DNA from: Lasiodiplodia sp. COLG20 | Taxonomy: Eukaryota > Ascomycota > Dothideomycetes > Botryosphaeriales > Botryosphaeriaceae | DNA length: 64,000 nt | Assembly (NCBI GenBank): GCA_009801085.1 | Contig: VNWV01000001.1 | Location: 2,852,001 to 2,916,000 of the forward strand | Reading direction: 5' to 3' | In this document: piece after piece, positions 1-13,721 of the stretch | Layout: the number at the start of each line of letters is the position of its first letter | Numbering within the stretch: position 1 is the stretch's first letter | Notes under the pieces: generated by a model | The model's input: only the letters and a program-made list of their open reading frames with translations | Database searches by the model: none | What the model was told of the DNA's origin: nothing | Made by a program: the position numbers and the translations under genes

Positions 1-288
1 GCTTGCACTGAGTCTTCATCCGCAATTTAGACTGCTAAATCATGTTCCTGTTTAGTGTCTGTTCTATGTGTCTAGCTTCTAGAAGGATTCAATGCCCTGC
101 ATCGAAAGGCTGATTTTCCACATGAACACTAGCACTGCAAGAGTCTGTCGTTTAACCAGTGCAACGTTAAACTGATCGCACATTCGTATATAGATACAAA
201 CTTTAATTCACTACGCTTTTTAACTCTACCCAAGAACCATGCATTATGCCAATCCATCTATATACGCACAGCTAATACCCCGAGCCCC
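1..288. other. Intergenic, no feature seen
   Basis: AT-rich non-coding sequence at the window edge, downstream of the 3' end of the minus-strand gene that stops at 289. It probably holds that gene's terminator and 3' UTR. No convincing ORF, tRNA or repeat is visible. Confidence 0.5.
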
Positions 289-1545
289 CTAATCACCATT
301 TTTCGCTGCTGCTGCCATCTCCCTTCTCGTCCTGCAATGCCACTCGACATACAGCTCAGGGGTCCAGACCTTATCTACTTTGAAGATATGCAAGTCCATT
401 GGGTCGCCCTCCCACACGTAAGTCACGGCTCTCAGCGGCACCAGATTCCGCTGGTGCTCGACCCGCACGCCCACTTGCACCACTCTCTTGCCCCAGATCT
501 TCCCCCCTCCGCTCGTACTCGCTCCTACCTCAAGGAACGCATCCAAAACGTCCCACTGCTCCGCCGAGACGCCCAGCACCAGACGACCCTCGACGGGGCC
601 CTGCTCGCCCACGTCGCGGATGTAGTACTTCAACCGCGGGTTGCCCTTCTCCAGCAGCGCCGCCGTCGGCGCACGGCCGCGCACGCAGTACCGGTGCCAG
701 GCTCCGCCTTCCGCCCCTTGGTTGCCCAGCACAGCCGGCACCATGCGTCCCGTCCACTCCTTGATATCGTCGTCAGTGGGCTGCTCTGCACTTGCGCCCC
801 CAGCGCCGCCGCCGCCGCTGCCGAACAGCACGGCCGCCGCCATCTGCACGGGGAACATCCAGTGGCCGTAGACGAAGAGCGGCAGCGGCTGGCGCTCGCT
901 GTAGTTGGCGCTTTGCTCGTTGCGTAGCCAAGCTTCCGCCGCCTTGACGGATAGAGCGCGGTTGGCTGTGGCGAGGAAGCTGGCAGGTAGCTGGACGGAG
1001 GCGGTGTCTTGGGGAGAGATGGATGCGGTGAAGGCGCCGGTCGTGCTGGCGACGCTGATCGGGTTGGCGGCGCGGTGGGCGCGGGCTTGCCGGCGGCGCG
1101 CTGCCCATTCCAACTCCTCCTCGTCGTCGTCGCCGGCGTTCGAGTCGGTGGTGCGTAGGAGTAGCTTGTTGCCGTGATGAGCGAGCAGTGCGCTGGCGGC
1201 GCGGTCTACCTCTGCGGCGTCGTTGGCGAACCGGGCGCGGTCGAGCTCGATGGTGATGTGCGGTTCGAGTAGTAGGCGCGGGTGCGACGTCGGCGTGTCG
1301 ATGCGCATGCCTGCTGCGCGGGCGAGCTGTCGGTCGGCGGACGAGGCCGGGTTGAAAGTAGCAGTGGGTGAGGAAGGGCTGTTGCTGCTGTCGGTTGTGG
1401 AACGCTGGTGGTGTCGCTGCTGCGCTGCTTTCGCCGTGCCGTCGGTCGGCGTGCGCGGCTGCGCGGTGGGTGAGGTGGATGCGGTTTTGTCTGAAGTGAG
1501 ACTTGGCGGCTCTGTGTAGAGCGGCGATGAGGGCAGGTCTGGCAT
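289..1545 (-). CDS. Gamma-glutamylcyclotransferase-like (AIG2/GGCT fold) protein
   Basis: Single-exon gene of 418 aa with an ATG at 1545. The first ~210 residues are Ser/Thr/Pro/Gln-rich and look disordered. The C-terminal half resembles the AIG2/GGCT fold: a start strand LPLFVYGHWMFP (family pattern YG.LM), then GRMVPAVLGNQG, YIRDVGEQGPVEGRLV, and a VLDAFLEVG segment that matches the conserved acidic region. GGCT-fold proteins cleave gamma-glutamyl or gamma-glutamylamine dipeptides in glutathione turnover, but many fungal members have unknown substrates. The YGHWM strand deviates from the classic YGTLM, so activity is not assured. A basic, low-complexity N-terminus this long is unusual for the fold. 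The domain call is fairly sure, the substrate unknown. The nearest neighbour, CDC48, is on the other strand. Confidence 0.7.
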   Translation of the reverse strand: MPDLPSSPLYTEPPSLTSDKTASTSPTAQPRTPTDGTAKAAQQRHHQRSTTDSSNSPSSPTATFNPASSADRQLARAAGMRIDTPTSHPRLLLEPHITIELDRARFANDAAEVDRAASALLAHHGNKLLLRTTDSNAGDDDEEELEWAARRRQARAHRAANPISVASTTGAFTASISPQDTASVQLPASFLATANRALSVKAAEAWLRNEQSANYSERQPLPLFVYGHWMFPVQMAAAVLFGSGGGGAGGASAEQPTDDDIKEWTGRMVPAVLGNQGAEGGAWHRYCVRGRAPTAALLEKGNPRLKYYIRDVGEQGPVEGRLVLGVSAEQWDVLDAFLEVGASTSGGGKIWGKRVVQVGVRVEHQRNLVPLRAVTYVWEGDPMDLHIFKVDKVWTPELYVEWHCRTRREMAAAAKNGD

Positions 1546-2920
1546 CGTGGTAGGCTGGACTTTTCCTGTTGTCTACGCTGGTGAGGGATGGGTTGCGTGG
1601 TTGAGGTGATGGATGGCAGTCCGACGTTGTGAAGTAGTGAGTTGGAGGAGGTCCGGTGGAGTGGCCCTCCCATTGTGGTGCCGCGCGGCCATTGAAGCGG
1701 GTGAGCAGATGCCCTTCTTCGCCATGGCTTCGTCGGACGGCAGGAGTTCGAAAGTGCTGTCAACCTCACCTTGGTCACTGACCAGAGGTCTCATCTCTTC
1801 CTCATCACTGGACCACTCAGGCCTTTGCCTTTCCCTCTGATTCAAAAAGAGCGGCCTGTTGCAGTTTCGAAAGACAATTGAACTAGAAAGGAGGGTGAGC
1901 GATCTTCGAATAAAAAAAAAAATTTGCGGTTTGCTGGAAGTCTTTCGGAAAAATCTGATGCAGATATGCGTTTGAATTTCTTTTCTTTTTCTTTTGTCTT
2001 GCCGCAGTCAAAAAAACCATCTTGGGATCTTCCACCAATGAAGTAGAAAGTACCAATTCTTGAACGAGCGGCCATTTACTGGGTGCTCCAGGTGAGCACC
2101 GTTAGTGGAGGTAGACAGATTTTCTGACATGCGGTGCCATCTATCTCTCTGGTTCGCTAAGTCTTGAACCAAAATGTTGCGGATTGGAGCAATTGTTTGC
2201 ACGTAAAAATAACCCAGGGGTCTCAACAAATTGGACTAGGCATATCCATGATTCATCGCGATGGAGTCGCAAAGTGTTCGCTTGCTTGTATGAATTTATT
2301 GGTCTGGGCATTAGCTGGGAGAGCGCGCGTTAGCAATACCATCTGAAGACTTGATGTGGCGGTATGAGGCAAAGGCGGCACGGCCGGGACAGACTGCATG
2401 GTGTTGAGAAGGTGAGGCGAGCTTATCTCCGCGGCTAGGCAGAACAGCATTACGAGTACCTCCAGGACCCTGAGCGGCTCCGACTCGCTCGCCCCGCGCT
2501 GATGCAGGCACGCATTCAGGAGATGCAGGCGCGGCGCCACTTGGAAAAGGCCAGCTGGCGCGCGCCTGGCACACGGCGGGCGGGCGGATGGGTTTCAAAT
2601 CAGCGCCAGGCAGAGGTGGTCCAGCTGCTTCGACGGGCTTCTGCCCTTGCTCGCGGTCGTGGCGGCGAACTAGGTTCCGTAAACGGCATAGCGCCAAAGC
2701 GCCCAAGCTCGGTGCTGGGGCGTCAGAACCACCGGCTAACATCATCGCCAGCGTCTGCCTCTCTACATAAGCTCCGACACCCAACCCCATCCACAACACT
2801 TCATCAAACCCCCCCTGCACCCCCCGAGCCCGCTCCCCCGCTCGCTCTGCAGCTTCAACAACACATCCCTCCTCTCTTTTCCGATCCGACACTTGCGGAT
2901 TACCCGCTGCGCCCGCAATC
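1546..2920. other. Divergent intergenic region upstream of CDC48
   Basis: About 1.4 kb between the divergent GGCT-like gene and CDC48. It should hold both promoters. The last ~150 bases before the CDC48 ATG are C/T-rich (runs of CCCC and CTCT), as in many fungal leaders. An A-tract lies at about 1912-1922. Several short ORFs on both strands show no recognisable domain, and one on the minus strand near 1845 begins only with TTG. I annotate none of them. Confidence 0.45.
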
Positions 2921-5678
<2,758 letters not shown>

Positions 5679-6747
5679 ACGGCTCATTGTTTGAGAGGCG
5701 GTTAGATAATGGGATTTGCATGATCGGGTTTCTTTAGGTGTCTTCACGGTGGTCGCTGGTGCTGGGGTAAAGTCCATAGACGATTTCCCTTTCCACTTTC
5801 ATACAGAAAGTGCTTTTAGTAGTTCACGAGCAGCCATCATACGCGAGAAGAGAAGATGTGGTAATTGCTGGAGTAGCTCTTTACACGAAGATACTTCGGT
5901 GGTTGGAAAAGATGAAGGAAGTGCATGGCAAAAGCCTAACTATTCTAAAGTATGGTAGCTTAGGAAATAACTAGCACGACAAAGTTATGAAGGTCTGAGA
6001 GTTTGAACCAATGTGCATTGCTACTTTCTCTGGTGGAATGATTCTATCACGACCCATCCTTTCTGTTAAGTTTCATGGGGTCTAGTTTTGAACCGCCACT
6101 AACAAATCTTCCCCACTTCTCGTGCCCGTGCCTCTTTTTAATCTTCAAACTGAAACCAGTAAAACATCCTTCAGACAAAAAGACCGAAATACCGAATCTG
6201 GTTTGATGCGCTTCTCGTTTTAATGCCGTTCTCGTTACGCTCAGGAATCAACCATGCCGTCGGCTCGAAAGTACGAACATCTGAGTTGGGGATTGACGCA
6301 AAGCGAGTCCGTTCACTCCCCCCTTCCGCTCGAGAACGACGTGCTTCCCTGGCCATTCTTTCCCCTGGGCTGCAGCATGCCAAATTTGTCCCCAAGTGTT
6401 ACAATCCTTTTTCCCTTTTCCCCACGCCAAAGTATCATACATGGGCCCCTTGGGTATATTGCGTCGCAGTAGTTTTGTATTTGCGTGGTCATCATTGCCG
6501 ATGCCTCGTACTGTTGGTAGCGGCGTTTGGTCGTACACGTCAGCCTTCGTTTTCGTTGCCGAGAGTCTCGTAGCGCGCGGTATCGAAAGATCGTATGCAG
6601 GAAAACGGCCGTCGAGCGAGGAATCGATCTTCGTCCTTGCTGCCAAACGAAGCTAACCCGCCGAAAGTGAGGGAGAGGGAACGAGAGAGAGTAGCCCCCA
6701 AATCGCACGTGTTTGAGGAGGTCCGGCAGCTTTCCTCATCTCCTAGC
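5679..6747. other. Convergent intergenic region, no gene seen
   Basis: About 1.1 kb between the 3' ends of CDC48 (+) and the small minus-strand gene stopping at 6748. It is AT-richer than the flanking coding sequence and should hold both terminators. Overlapping short ORFs at 6220-6650 exist on both strands without domain signal or plausible splice structure. Confidence 0.45.
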
Positions 6748-7230
6748 TCAGTCGAACGTGATCTCGCACACAGTCTCGACTTCCTTCCGCACCGCCTTGA
6801 TGCCCTCACGGACAGCCTTGTCCGGGATTCTGATGCTCTCAGCGGTTCGGGCCGCGCCCGTCTCCGCGCCTCCTCCGCTGGCATTTCCGTTCTTCTTGTT
6901 GTCATCACCGTTGGCGTGACCGTTGGTTTCCTTCGCGTCGCCGTTGTTGTCGCCATCGGCAGCTTGCCGCGTGTCTTCCAGCACGCGAGCCATCAACTCG
7001 TCATAAGTGCCGCACTCGCCGCTGCGTAGTAGGTTGAGCACGTGAGCGCGCAGGGCGTGCGTCCAGCCCGTCTCCTGGAGCGAGTGTTGCAGCGCGGCCT
7101 GGATGCGCGGAATCGAGTTTGCGGAGAAAAGGGCGGCGGTCAGCTGGGCCGTCTGCGACGACGTCAGCGCCGAGGTCGTGTGCGCGAAGGAAACGGCGCC
7201 GGAGTCCGGGTTGTTGTCGGCAGAAGGCAT
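6748..7230 (-). CDS. Small fungal protein of unknown function
   Basis: Single-exon gene of 160 aa. The frame stays open upstream to 7515, but the natural start is the ATG at 7230 (MPSADNNPDS); the upstream in-frame sequence reads like leader. The protein has two ordered-looking blocks around a low-complexity linker. The N-terminal block (~residues 20-90) is predicted helical, with QTAQLTAALFSANSIPRIQ, a leucine-rich helix and the motif CGTYDELMARVLED. The linker (~95-130) is rich in Gly, Asn, Asp and Lys. The C-terminal block IPDKAVREGIKAVRKEVE ends VCEITFD. The first and last blocks look constrained and the linker does not, so this is probably a real gene. I do not recognise the family, and no signal peptide or membrane segment is visible. 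Confidence 0.7.
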   Translation of the reverse strand: MPSADNNPDSGAVSFAHTTSALTSSQTAQLTAALFSANSIPRIQAALQHSLQETGWTHALRAHVLNLLRSGECGTYDELMARVLEDTRQAADGDNNGDAKETNGHANGDDNKKNGNASGGGAETGAARTAESIRIPDKAVREGIKAVRKEVETVCEITFD

Positions 7231-8833
7231 TATCGTAAACTTTTTTTTCCCTCTCTCGTGGTCAGGTGGTGGTTTCGGCTTTAGCGGGAGCGCTTTGGCT
7301 ATTGGTTCGTTGCTGAGATAGTGGGCTGTTCGGCGGGGTTCGGCGGAGAGGCGGTCTTCGTGAATGGGCTGGTGGAGGTTAGGTTCCTCTTGGCTTCGGA
7401 CTAGATGATAGACGCGTAAGGAAGCCCGACGAGTCGTGAGGAAGCTCGTTGGGTTGCTTCGTAGGGTCGTCGGCGGGGTGTGTCGGAGTGTGTTATTGTG
7501 GGGGAATACGATCAATGAGGCCAGCGGGCTATTGTCGCAGGATTGGGGCTAAACTGGTGCTGAATGGAAAAGAAGGGTCTTTCCCGCCGTGGTACGGCTT
7601 GTGCCGGGCGAAAGTGAAAGGCGGGCGTACGTAATATCTGCCAGCCGGCAGCTACGTTGGAAGAGGACAAGCTTTGGTCTAGAATGCGGCGGAGGAATTG
7701 CGCGTGTTTCGGGAGGTTGAATGACGTCTGAGCGGTGACAGTCGAGGGTCCTGGTCGTGGACGAGTGGGCCAGGTGCGGCTGAAAAGCTCGGGAGACAGG
7801 CAAGGCTGGTCGGGATGGATGGGCCGTGCCGTAGATGACTGGCTCGCTCGAACTCACACTGACGGGTGCGGCAGCAGTGGATTGGATAGCGCGCCTTGCG
7901 TTCGAGAAGCCGACAGAGGTTGGCTGGCGTTGGGCAGCCGGTTGGGAATAATGACGCGGACGGGGCACTGGTTCAGGCCCAGCAGTCGAACAATGGGTGG
8001 ACAGGACGACAGGAAACAGGGTCAGCGCCATGCATTGCATTGCTCGCGGCCGGGTGTCCCTCGTGGCGGGCCTGCATCTCAGACAGCAGCAGCGTCGCAG
8101 GGCATTCGCGGGCGTCGCACTGGCGGCTATACTAGAGGCCGGCGTTCTATAGTTGGTGCTTGATGCGCGTCCTTGACTGGCGCTCCGCATTTGGAAACGC
8201 TACGCTCTGGCCTGGCCTGGCTGCCGCCTCTACCACCACAGCCCTCTGTGTCTCCAACGCGATACTCGCAGCCCTGCCCGCCGGCCTGCCTCCTCTCAGC
8301 GCACGCCTCGTCCGCCAGCCTACGTCACGCTGCTCGCGCGGCGCCCGCAGTCCGCCGCTCCCCTGACGCCGCTGTCGCCAGCCTGCCAGCACCGCCGCCT
8401 GCCGACTCCCGCAAGCGCCAACTCCTCCGCGCGCTCAACCCACCAGGCCTTTCCTCCAGCACGCCCTGTCTCGCACCGCTCCGCCCTACCCCACGTGCAC
8501 GCGGCCGCGCCGGGCGATCGCGCCGCTACTCTACCTGACACGCGCACACTGAGGCCTGGACTACACAGAGCAGGGTGCCAGCTCAATCTCGCTTCCGTCT
8601 CAGCAGGGTTGGCTGCGCCTGGCAACTCACTGGCAGCTCCTCCACAGCAGCCACCGAACAAGGCCAAGCTCACGGCTCCGGCTCTATCGCTGTGGCACTG
8701 CCCTGCGATAACAGAGCTGCGGCCCGGAAATACCTCCCATACCACCCCCGGGACAACGCCTCCCATAACAGCCCGAGCTGCCGCACGCACGCTGCCTGGC
8801 TCCGCAGTCGATGCCCCTCCCGTCTGAGCAGCC
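7231..8833. other. Divergent intergenic region upstream of STE50
   Basis: About 1.6 kb between two divergent starts. From about 8165 to 8830 the plus strand is very C-rich and pyrimidine-rich, consistent with a long STE50 leader. Open frames here (for example 7549-8190 minus and 8320-8991 minus) are Arg/Ala/Ser/Pro-biased and lack domain signal. Confidence 0.45.
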
Positions 8834-10453
8834 ATGGCCACCGCATACAGATCTGCATACCAGGAGGACTCTGACGCCGACGATGAGTATGAACGCAGCG
8901 TCATAACCTCGCCCACCCTGCCGCCCGACCACGAGCTTAGCCCAACCGACTCCGAACCGCCGTCCGCAGAACACACTCCAACCACCTTCACTCGCTCGGC
9001 GGACAGCTATGCGAGCCCCAAGGGCATCATAAACACCTGGACCCCGGAGCAGGTTGCGGATTGGATATTGAACCTGGGGCTGGGACAGTATGCAAGGACG
9101 TTTTTGGGTGCGTACACATTCGACAGGGAGCAAATGGCTGGATGCTGACGAAATGCAGAGGAAAATGTGGACGGCGAAGCGCTCATTGCGTTGCAGCATG
9201 CGGAATTGAAGGAGATGGGCATCAACAGCGTTGGCCACCGTCTCATTGTTTTGAAGAGCGTTTACGACGTCAAGGCCAAGCAAAATGTGCCCATAGAACC
9301 TGACCATTATGTCCCTCTCTGTAGGTCTTTCTGCTGCGTGGAGAAAGCATAAACACTCTAACCAACGACGACAGCTGCCGAGACCACTGCCCAGGAGACC
9401 GCACCTACGCAGGACGACTTTGCGCGCATTATACAAATTATCAGGGACCGTGACGAGCGAATGCACATCGCCGAAGCCGAACTTCGGGCATTGAAGGAGG
9501 ATCTTAACCGCATGGCCGAGGAGAACAGGAAGCTGCGCGAGGACGTGCTTCCAGTGGTGCGGGAAGCTAAGAACCGATCACAACCGCTGCCGACACCGGA
9601 CGGTCAAGAACGGGAGCATATCACCTCTCCACCGACGCAAGAACGCGCAGGCAGCAGTCTCTCGCGCAAGTTCTCGACGAAGAAGCTATTTCTGGGGTCG
9701 GCACCGAAGAACCCATCTCCAACAATCCACGAAGGCCGAACGTTGACCGACACGTCAAATCTCGATCCTTCAGCTGCGGCAATGGCTGCGTCGAACCACC
9801 TGACGGCGACTATAAGCGGTGGTCCGCATTCCGGTCCTCAATCCGCGTCATCGCCCCACCAGCATCCCCAGCCTTCGCCCACGTCTCCCGCATACAGCAC
9901 ACATCAAATCGGAACCCGTTCTCGCTCTCACACCAACGACGACCGCAACTCGGCATACTACGACCGCGACGCTGCGCGTGGCGCTACGCCTGCGCCTTCG
10001 CATCGGGACCGCGACAGAGATCGGGACCGGGACCCTCCGTTGTCCGCCGGCCGCAATGCCGAAACAGCGTCCATTGCCCCCTCCACAGCAGGTACTACAA
10101 GAGGAGGCGATTCGTCAAACCCGCAAGTGGAAATCTTCAAGTCCTTCCGAGTCAGCATCGACGATCCGTGCCACAAAGTGCTCCCTGTTGCACTCAAGAA
10201 ATACGGTATTACCGCGGATTGGCGGCAATATGCGTTGTATATTGTGCATGGCGATCAAGAACGTTGTTTGGGTCTAAACGAGAAACCGCTCATATTATTC
10301 AAGCAGTTGGACCGGGAAGGCCGGAAGCCCATGTTCATGCTGAGAAAACACGCGGCCCCGGTAGAAGGACACAGCAGTACAATCAACCCCGGGGGCGGGG
10401 GCACGTATCCAGGCCAAAGTGGGCAGACGCTGGTTCCTGGAGGTGTACTATGA
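8834..10453 (+). CDS. STE50: Ste50-type MAPK adaptor (SAM and RA domains)
   Basis: Adaptor that links a Ste11-type MAPKKK to Cdc42/Ras-type signals in pheromone, filamentation and osmostress MAPK pathways. Exons 8834-9107, 9159-9320 and 9375-10453 give 504 aa; both introns are GT-AG with matching phases. The SAM domain is at ~65-132 (WTPEQVADWILNLGL, then the conserved ENVDGEALIAL and LKEMGINSVGHRL), the part expected to bind the MAPKKK SAM domain. Coiled coil follows at ~150-185 (ELRALKEDLNRMAEENRKLR). A long Ser/Pro-rich linker carries an (RD)n repeat. The RA domain is at ~395-470 (FRVSIDDPCHKVLPVALKKY, then LYIVHGDQERCL and PLILFKQL). The domain order SAM-coil-RA is diagnostic of the Ste50/SteD family. 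The first ATG with a SAM-compatible frame was used. Confidence 0.93.
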
Positions 10454-11384
10454 GCTCTTGTGGCGGCGGAGTACTATCGGTGGTTGGGTAACCAAAAGTC
10501 TCGTTTGTTTTCTTGGTGCGTTGGGCTGGACCGGCAGAAGCTCGGAGTCTTTTCTTTTCCCTCTCCCTTATACTGGGGCCTCGACCAGAGTCATTTCCGC
10601 ATTATTTCCTTTTTTCTCTTGACATCTTCCAGCCTACGGCTACTTAGTCAGGCCTTTTATTACCTTCTTACGTCGGTGGGATTTCGGACCGTCAACAGCC
10701 CCGTCTTCATTTCGTTTCTCCTTACGTGCGACGGCAGACATTGTTCGGGCGTTTTCCCAGTTCACTTCGATTCTCGACGTTTTGTTAGCTGCTTTGCTCC
10801 CTTTCGACATGTTGCTGTTGATTCTTCCTTTCCGGGGCAGAGCATCACGAGTGGCTTCCAGCGGTTTCCTTTGTACGTGTTTTCTGAGTGTTTCGAGGTC
10901 AAAAGCCAGGGTTCGAGAAATGTTGTTCCGAGGCATTTCTCTTCGGCGGCGCCGGGGCCACGAGGGACGGGGAGGGGTGCAACGCGCATGGAGATTAGAG
11001 GAGAAGGGCTCTCGCCAGGCTCGAGAGCGAGAGCAGTGGCTTTTGTGGCTATGTAGGAAGAAAAACGTGAAATGAAAAACGGCTTCACCGGAAGATGGAA
11101 GTTCATTGAGATGTCCCAAAGAGGCGATGCTCTTGGCCGCGCTAAGCCGGAAGCAGATAGCGGGTGGATCTGTGTAACTTGACAGGGATCAAGCGCTCGA
11201 CTTCACGCGCGCTCTCTTGCTCCCACGCGCCCAAGCCGGCCTGATGACGTTCGACCTGCAAATGTGCGCTGCGAGAGGGGCCTCCAGTCTGTCGCGCACC
11301 GCTTCGGGAGAAACCGCTCATTCGCGATCCCGCGTGAAGCTGACACCTCGAGCACCCACAGTCCGCCGAAGCTAGACAGAAACG
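10454..11384. other. Intergenic, STE50 3' side to DUF7730-like gene promoter
   Basis: About 0.9 kb between two plus-strand genes. T-rich stretches at 10550-10640 fit a STE50 3' UTR and terminator. Open frames on the minus strand (10640-11119, 10762-11106) are basic, overlap each other and show no domain, so they are not annotated. Confidence 0.4.
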
Positions 11385-12960
11385 ATGTCGGACCATAGCG
11401 GCACGACACCTCTGGATCGCCAGCTCGCCGAACTCCACCTGGACTCTGCCCGTCGAACGGCCGCATCCAGAGCCGATCCCGCGCCCGCTGCCCTCTCGCT
11501 GCCGAAACGCACCATTGCCACCAGCGCCCTTGGGACGGATCAGCCCGCTGACCAGCAGCAGCGCTCAGCCTTGCTGCGTCTGCCCCACGACATCCGCCTG
11601 CTCATCTGGGAGGAGGCCGTCGGCAAGCGGTACCTGCACCTTGCGCAGTCCTACAGCGAGCACGCATCCTCGTCTGCGACCGCTCTTCTGGCGCAACAGC
11701 AACATGGACAGGGCTATCGCGGGTATTTCGGCCAGCGCTGCATGGAATGCAAGCCCTCGTGCTTCCACTGCACGCTGCTGGCTGCAACCGAGTTTGCCGA
11801 CTTTGACGTCAAACTGGCCGCGAGGAGACGGGCGAATGCAGACGTAAGGGGCGTGGTCGCGGTACTGTTGGTCTGCAAACTTGTGTGAGTTACGACTTCT
11901 GATGCCCCTTTGCTTCCTCTCCTCTCTCAAGTTCGCACTGTAGGGAAGAAGAGTGATACCTTTTGTTCTCCCTCGCCACCACGCAGGATCACATGAACAC
12001 GGCCATCATATCCACAGGTAGGCATACGGCAGTTAATATGAGATTGCACGCAGATACAACGAGGCCGTCCCGTTTCTCTACAAGACGAACACGTTCCAGT
12101 TCACCTCGCCCCGCACGATAGTCAGCCTGTACGACTATCTCCGCACCCCGCGCTGGAATTCCATCCGCACGCTGCATCTCCACTGGAGTTTCCGCGCCCC
12201 GCTCTTCGCTCACTACGACGCACTCATCCGGCAGATTCGCAGTTCCGCAACCGCCTCGGCCGGCGCGCCGGCTTTGCCGGAAGAGCAGGCAGCCACGGTG
12301 TACTACGACGACGAGCGCAATGACTCGATGCTTGGCTTGGATGCCGACTTTGACGACGACGATGACGCCGTCGTAGAGGAGGAGGAGGGAAGCGCAGCGC
12401 ATGCCGGACCGCAGCAGCAGCCCCGGTACGACCCCACGCTCGACTCGATGCTGTACTGGCAGCACCCGCTGCTCGAGTCGATTCCCAGTATGGAGATCGA
12501 CCGGGCGCACTGGGAATGGGAGCACTGGCGCGACGCGTGTGCAGCCATGGCACAGATGCGCGGGCTGCGCGATCTGCGCATCTGCCTGCGCACTGGCCTC
12601 GTGGCTGCACCGGGCCAGATGGCTCTGTTCCTCAGCCCGTTGCGAGACGTCCGGCTGGAGTCGGTCGGCGGCAGCGGTGGTGCTGGTACAGGCGTCGGCA
12701 GCGGCAGTGGCGGGAACCGGGGCGGCGGCGGAGAGCTGGTCCAGGCCTCAGGGCGTGGCGCGGAGAGGGAGGTTGGAGAGGACGGGGACGGGAGGAGATG
12801 GAAGCTGGGCCTGCTGTGCAGCGACCGCGACGGCTGGGCGGTGCAGCAGGCGCTGGATCGGGCTGGGTTCGCATGCGATGTGTCCCGGCTGGTGGCACAG
12901 TACTGGCCGCCCGAAGTCAAGGTCGAGCCGCCGCCATTCAATGTGCAGTACAAACGGTGA
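11385..12960 (+). CDS. DUF7730/F-box-like fungal protein
   Basis: Exons 11385-11884 and 12054-12960 give 468 aa. The 169-nt intron is long for this region, but the join restores CKLVYNEAVPFLYKTNTF, a close fit to the family pattern (cR.iY.EA...LY..NTF). The domain begins at LLRLPHDIRLLIWEEAVG (~residues 64-82), the F-box-like entry helix of DUF7730-type fungal proteins. Their role is unknown; some have been compared to substrate adaptors of SCF ligases. A Cys/His stretch (CMECKPSCFHC, ~118-128) might bind a metal but occurs in many relatives. Two low-complexity inserts stand out: an acidic DDDDDAVVEEEE run and a Gly/Ser-rich run near residues 400-430. The family call is moderately sure; the function is not known. 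Confidence 0.72.
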
Positions 12961-13721
12961 GGGGATGCGTTTCGTTGGCCTCGTCAAATCCTCTCCCTTG
13001 GGTTGCCTCTCTTTTATCTTTCTTTTCTCTTCTCGCTTTTCCTTCTTCCGGGCCGCACCTTTTCACACTGTAGATTTTGAGGACTGGATGCCATGTGAGG
13101 GACAGCAGGCTCCGGAGTGATAGACACCCTCACGCTCATTTCTATTCTTCATTCGACCCTACATTTTCCCCTTCGTACACACCTGGGCTTTGAGCACGGC
13201 TCATTTAACGCTTCAGTTTGAACAAAAATTTTCTACGAACTATTCTTGCTCCTCAGCGTGAGGTGTCGGGTGGGCAAAAATGCAGACGCCAAAGGGCGAG
13301 CCACAAGCAGCCGGCAGGGTTACAAAACCAATGCTTTTGCCTCAGATCTGCTAGCGTACGCTGATCCCAAAAAGAAAGCAAAAAAAGAAAGCTGATTGGG
13401 TCTTGCCGCGGATCTGAATTACTGTTAGTTGATGCTGTTCCTCGAACCGAACTCGAACGGACGACTTACCGAACGCGGGGCCTCTCGCAAGCTACTCAGG
13501 GTTCGCCCTAAGCGAGAATCATACCACTAGACCACAAGACCTGGTGCTTTGTTGATGGGAGTAAGGTTGGAGCGTTGCTAATATAACGGTGTGCGCGTTT
13601 GTGGGCCGAGAAGGGCCGGCGGGAGGGACGTGTGGTCCGTGCGCGGGGCCCCTACGCAGAGGTTCCACGACCTCAACACATTCAAGAAAACGGGTGCGGG
13701 GTCCATTCCGTACGGGGAAGC
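12961..13721. other. Convergent intergenic region with tRNA relic
   Basis: About 0.76 kb between the 3' ends of the DUF7730-like gene and the MFS transporter. It carries T-rich terminator-like sequence at 13005-13060, A-rich sequence near 13365-13390, and a proline-tRNA-like relic on the minus strand at about 13449-13541 (separate entry). Confidence 0.5.
13449..13541 (-). pseudogene. tRNA-Pro(AGG)-like relic with intron
   Basis: Read on the minus strand from 13541, the sequence starts GGTCTTGTGGTCTAGTGG, which matches the 5' half of fungal tRNA-Pro. It has a good A box (TGGTCTAGTGG) and D arm. The anticodon arm is CTCGC-TTAGGG, then ~16 nt like a tRNA intron, then T-GCGAG, placing anticodon AGG at 13507-13509. 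The 3' half fails: after GCGAGAGGCCC no T stem pairs, and the acceptor complement CAAGACC is absent. A B-box-like CGTTCGAGTTC appears about 25 nt too far downstream (13459-13449). This looks like a tRNA gene whose 3' half was disrupted. An intact but unusual tRNA is less likely. Confidence 0.55.

Noticed and set aside
10640..11119. Basic 159-codon minus-strand frame downstream of STE50
   Set aside because: Lies in the probable STE50 3' UTR and overlaps another frame of similar length; no homology signal.
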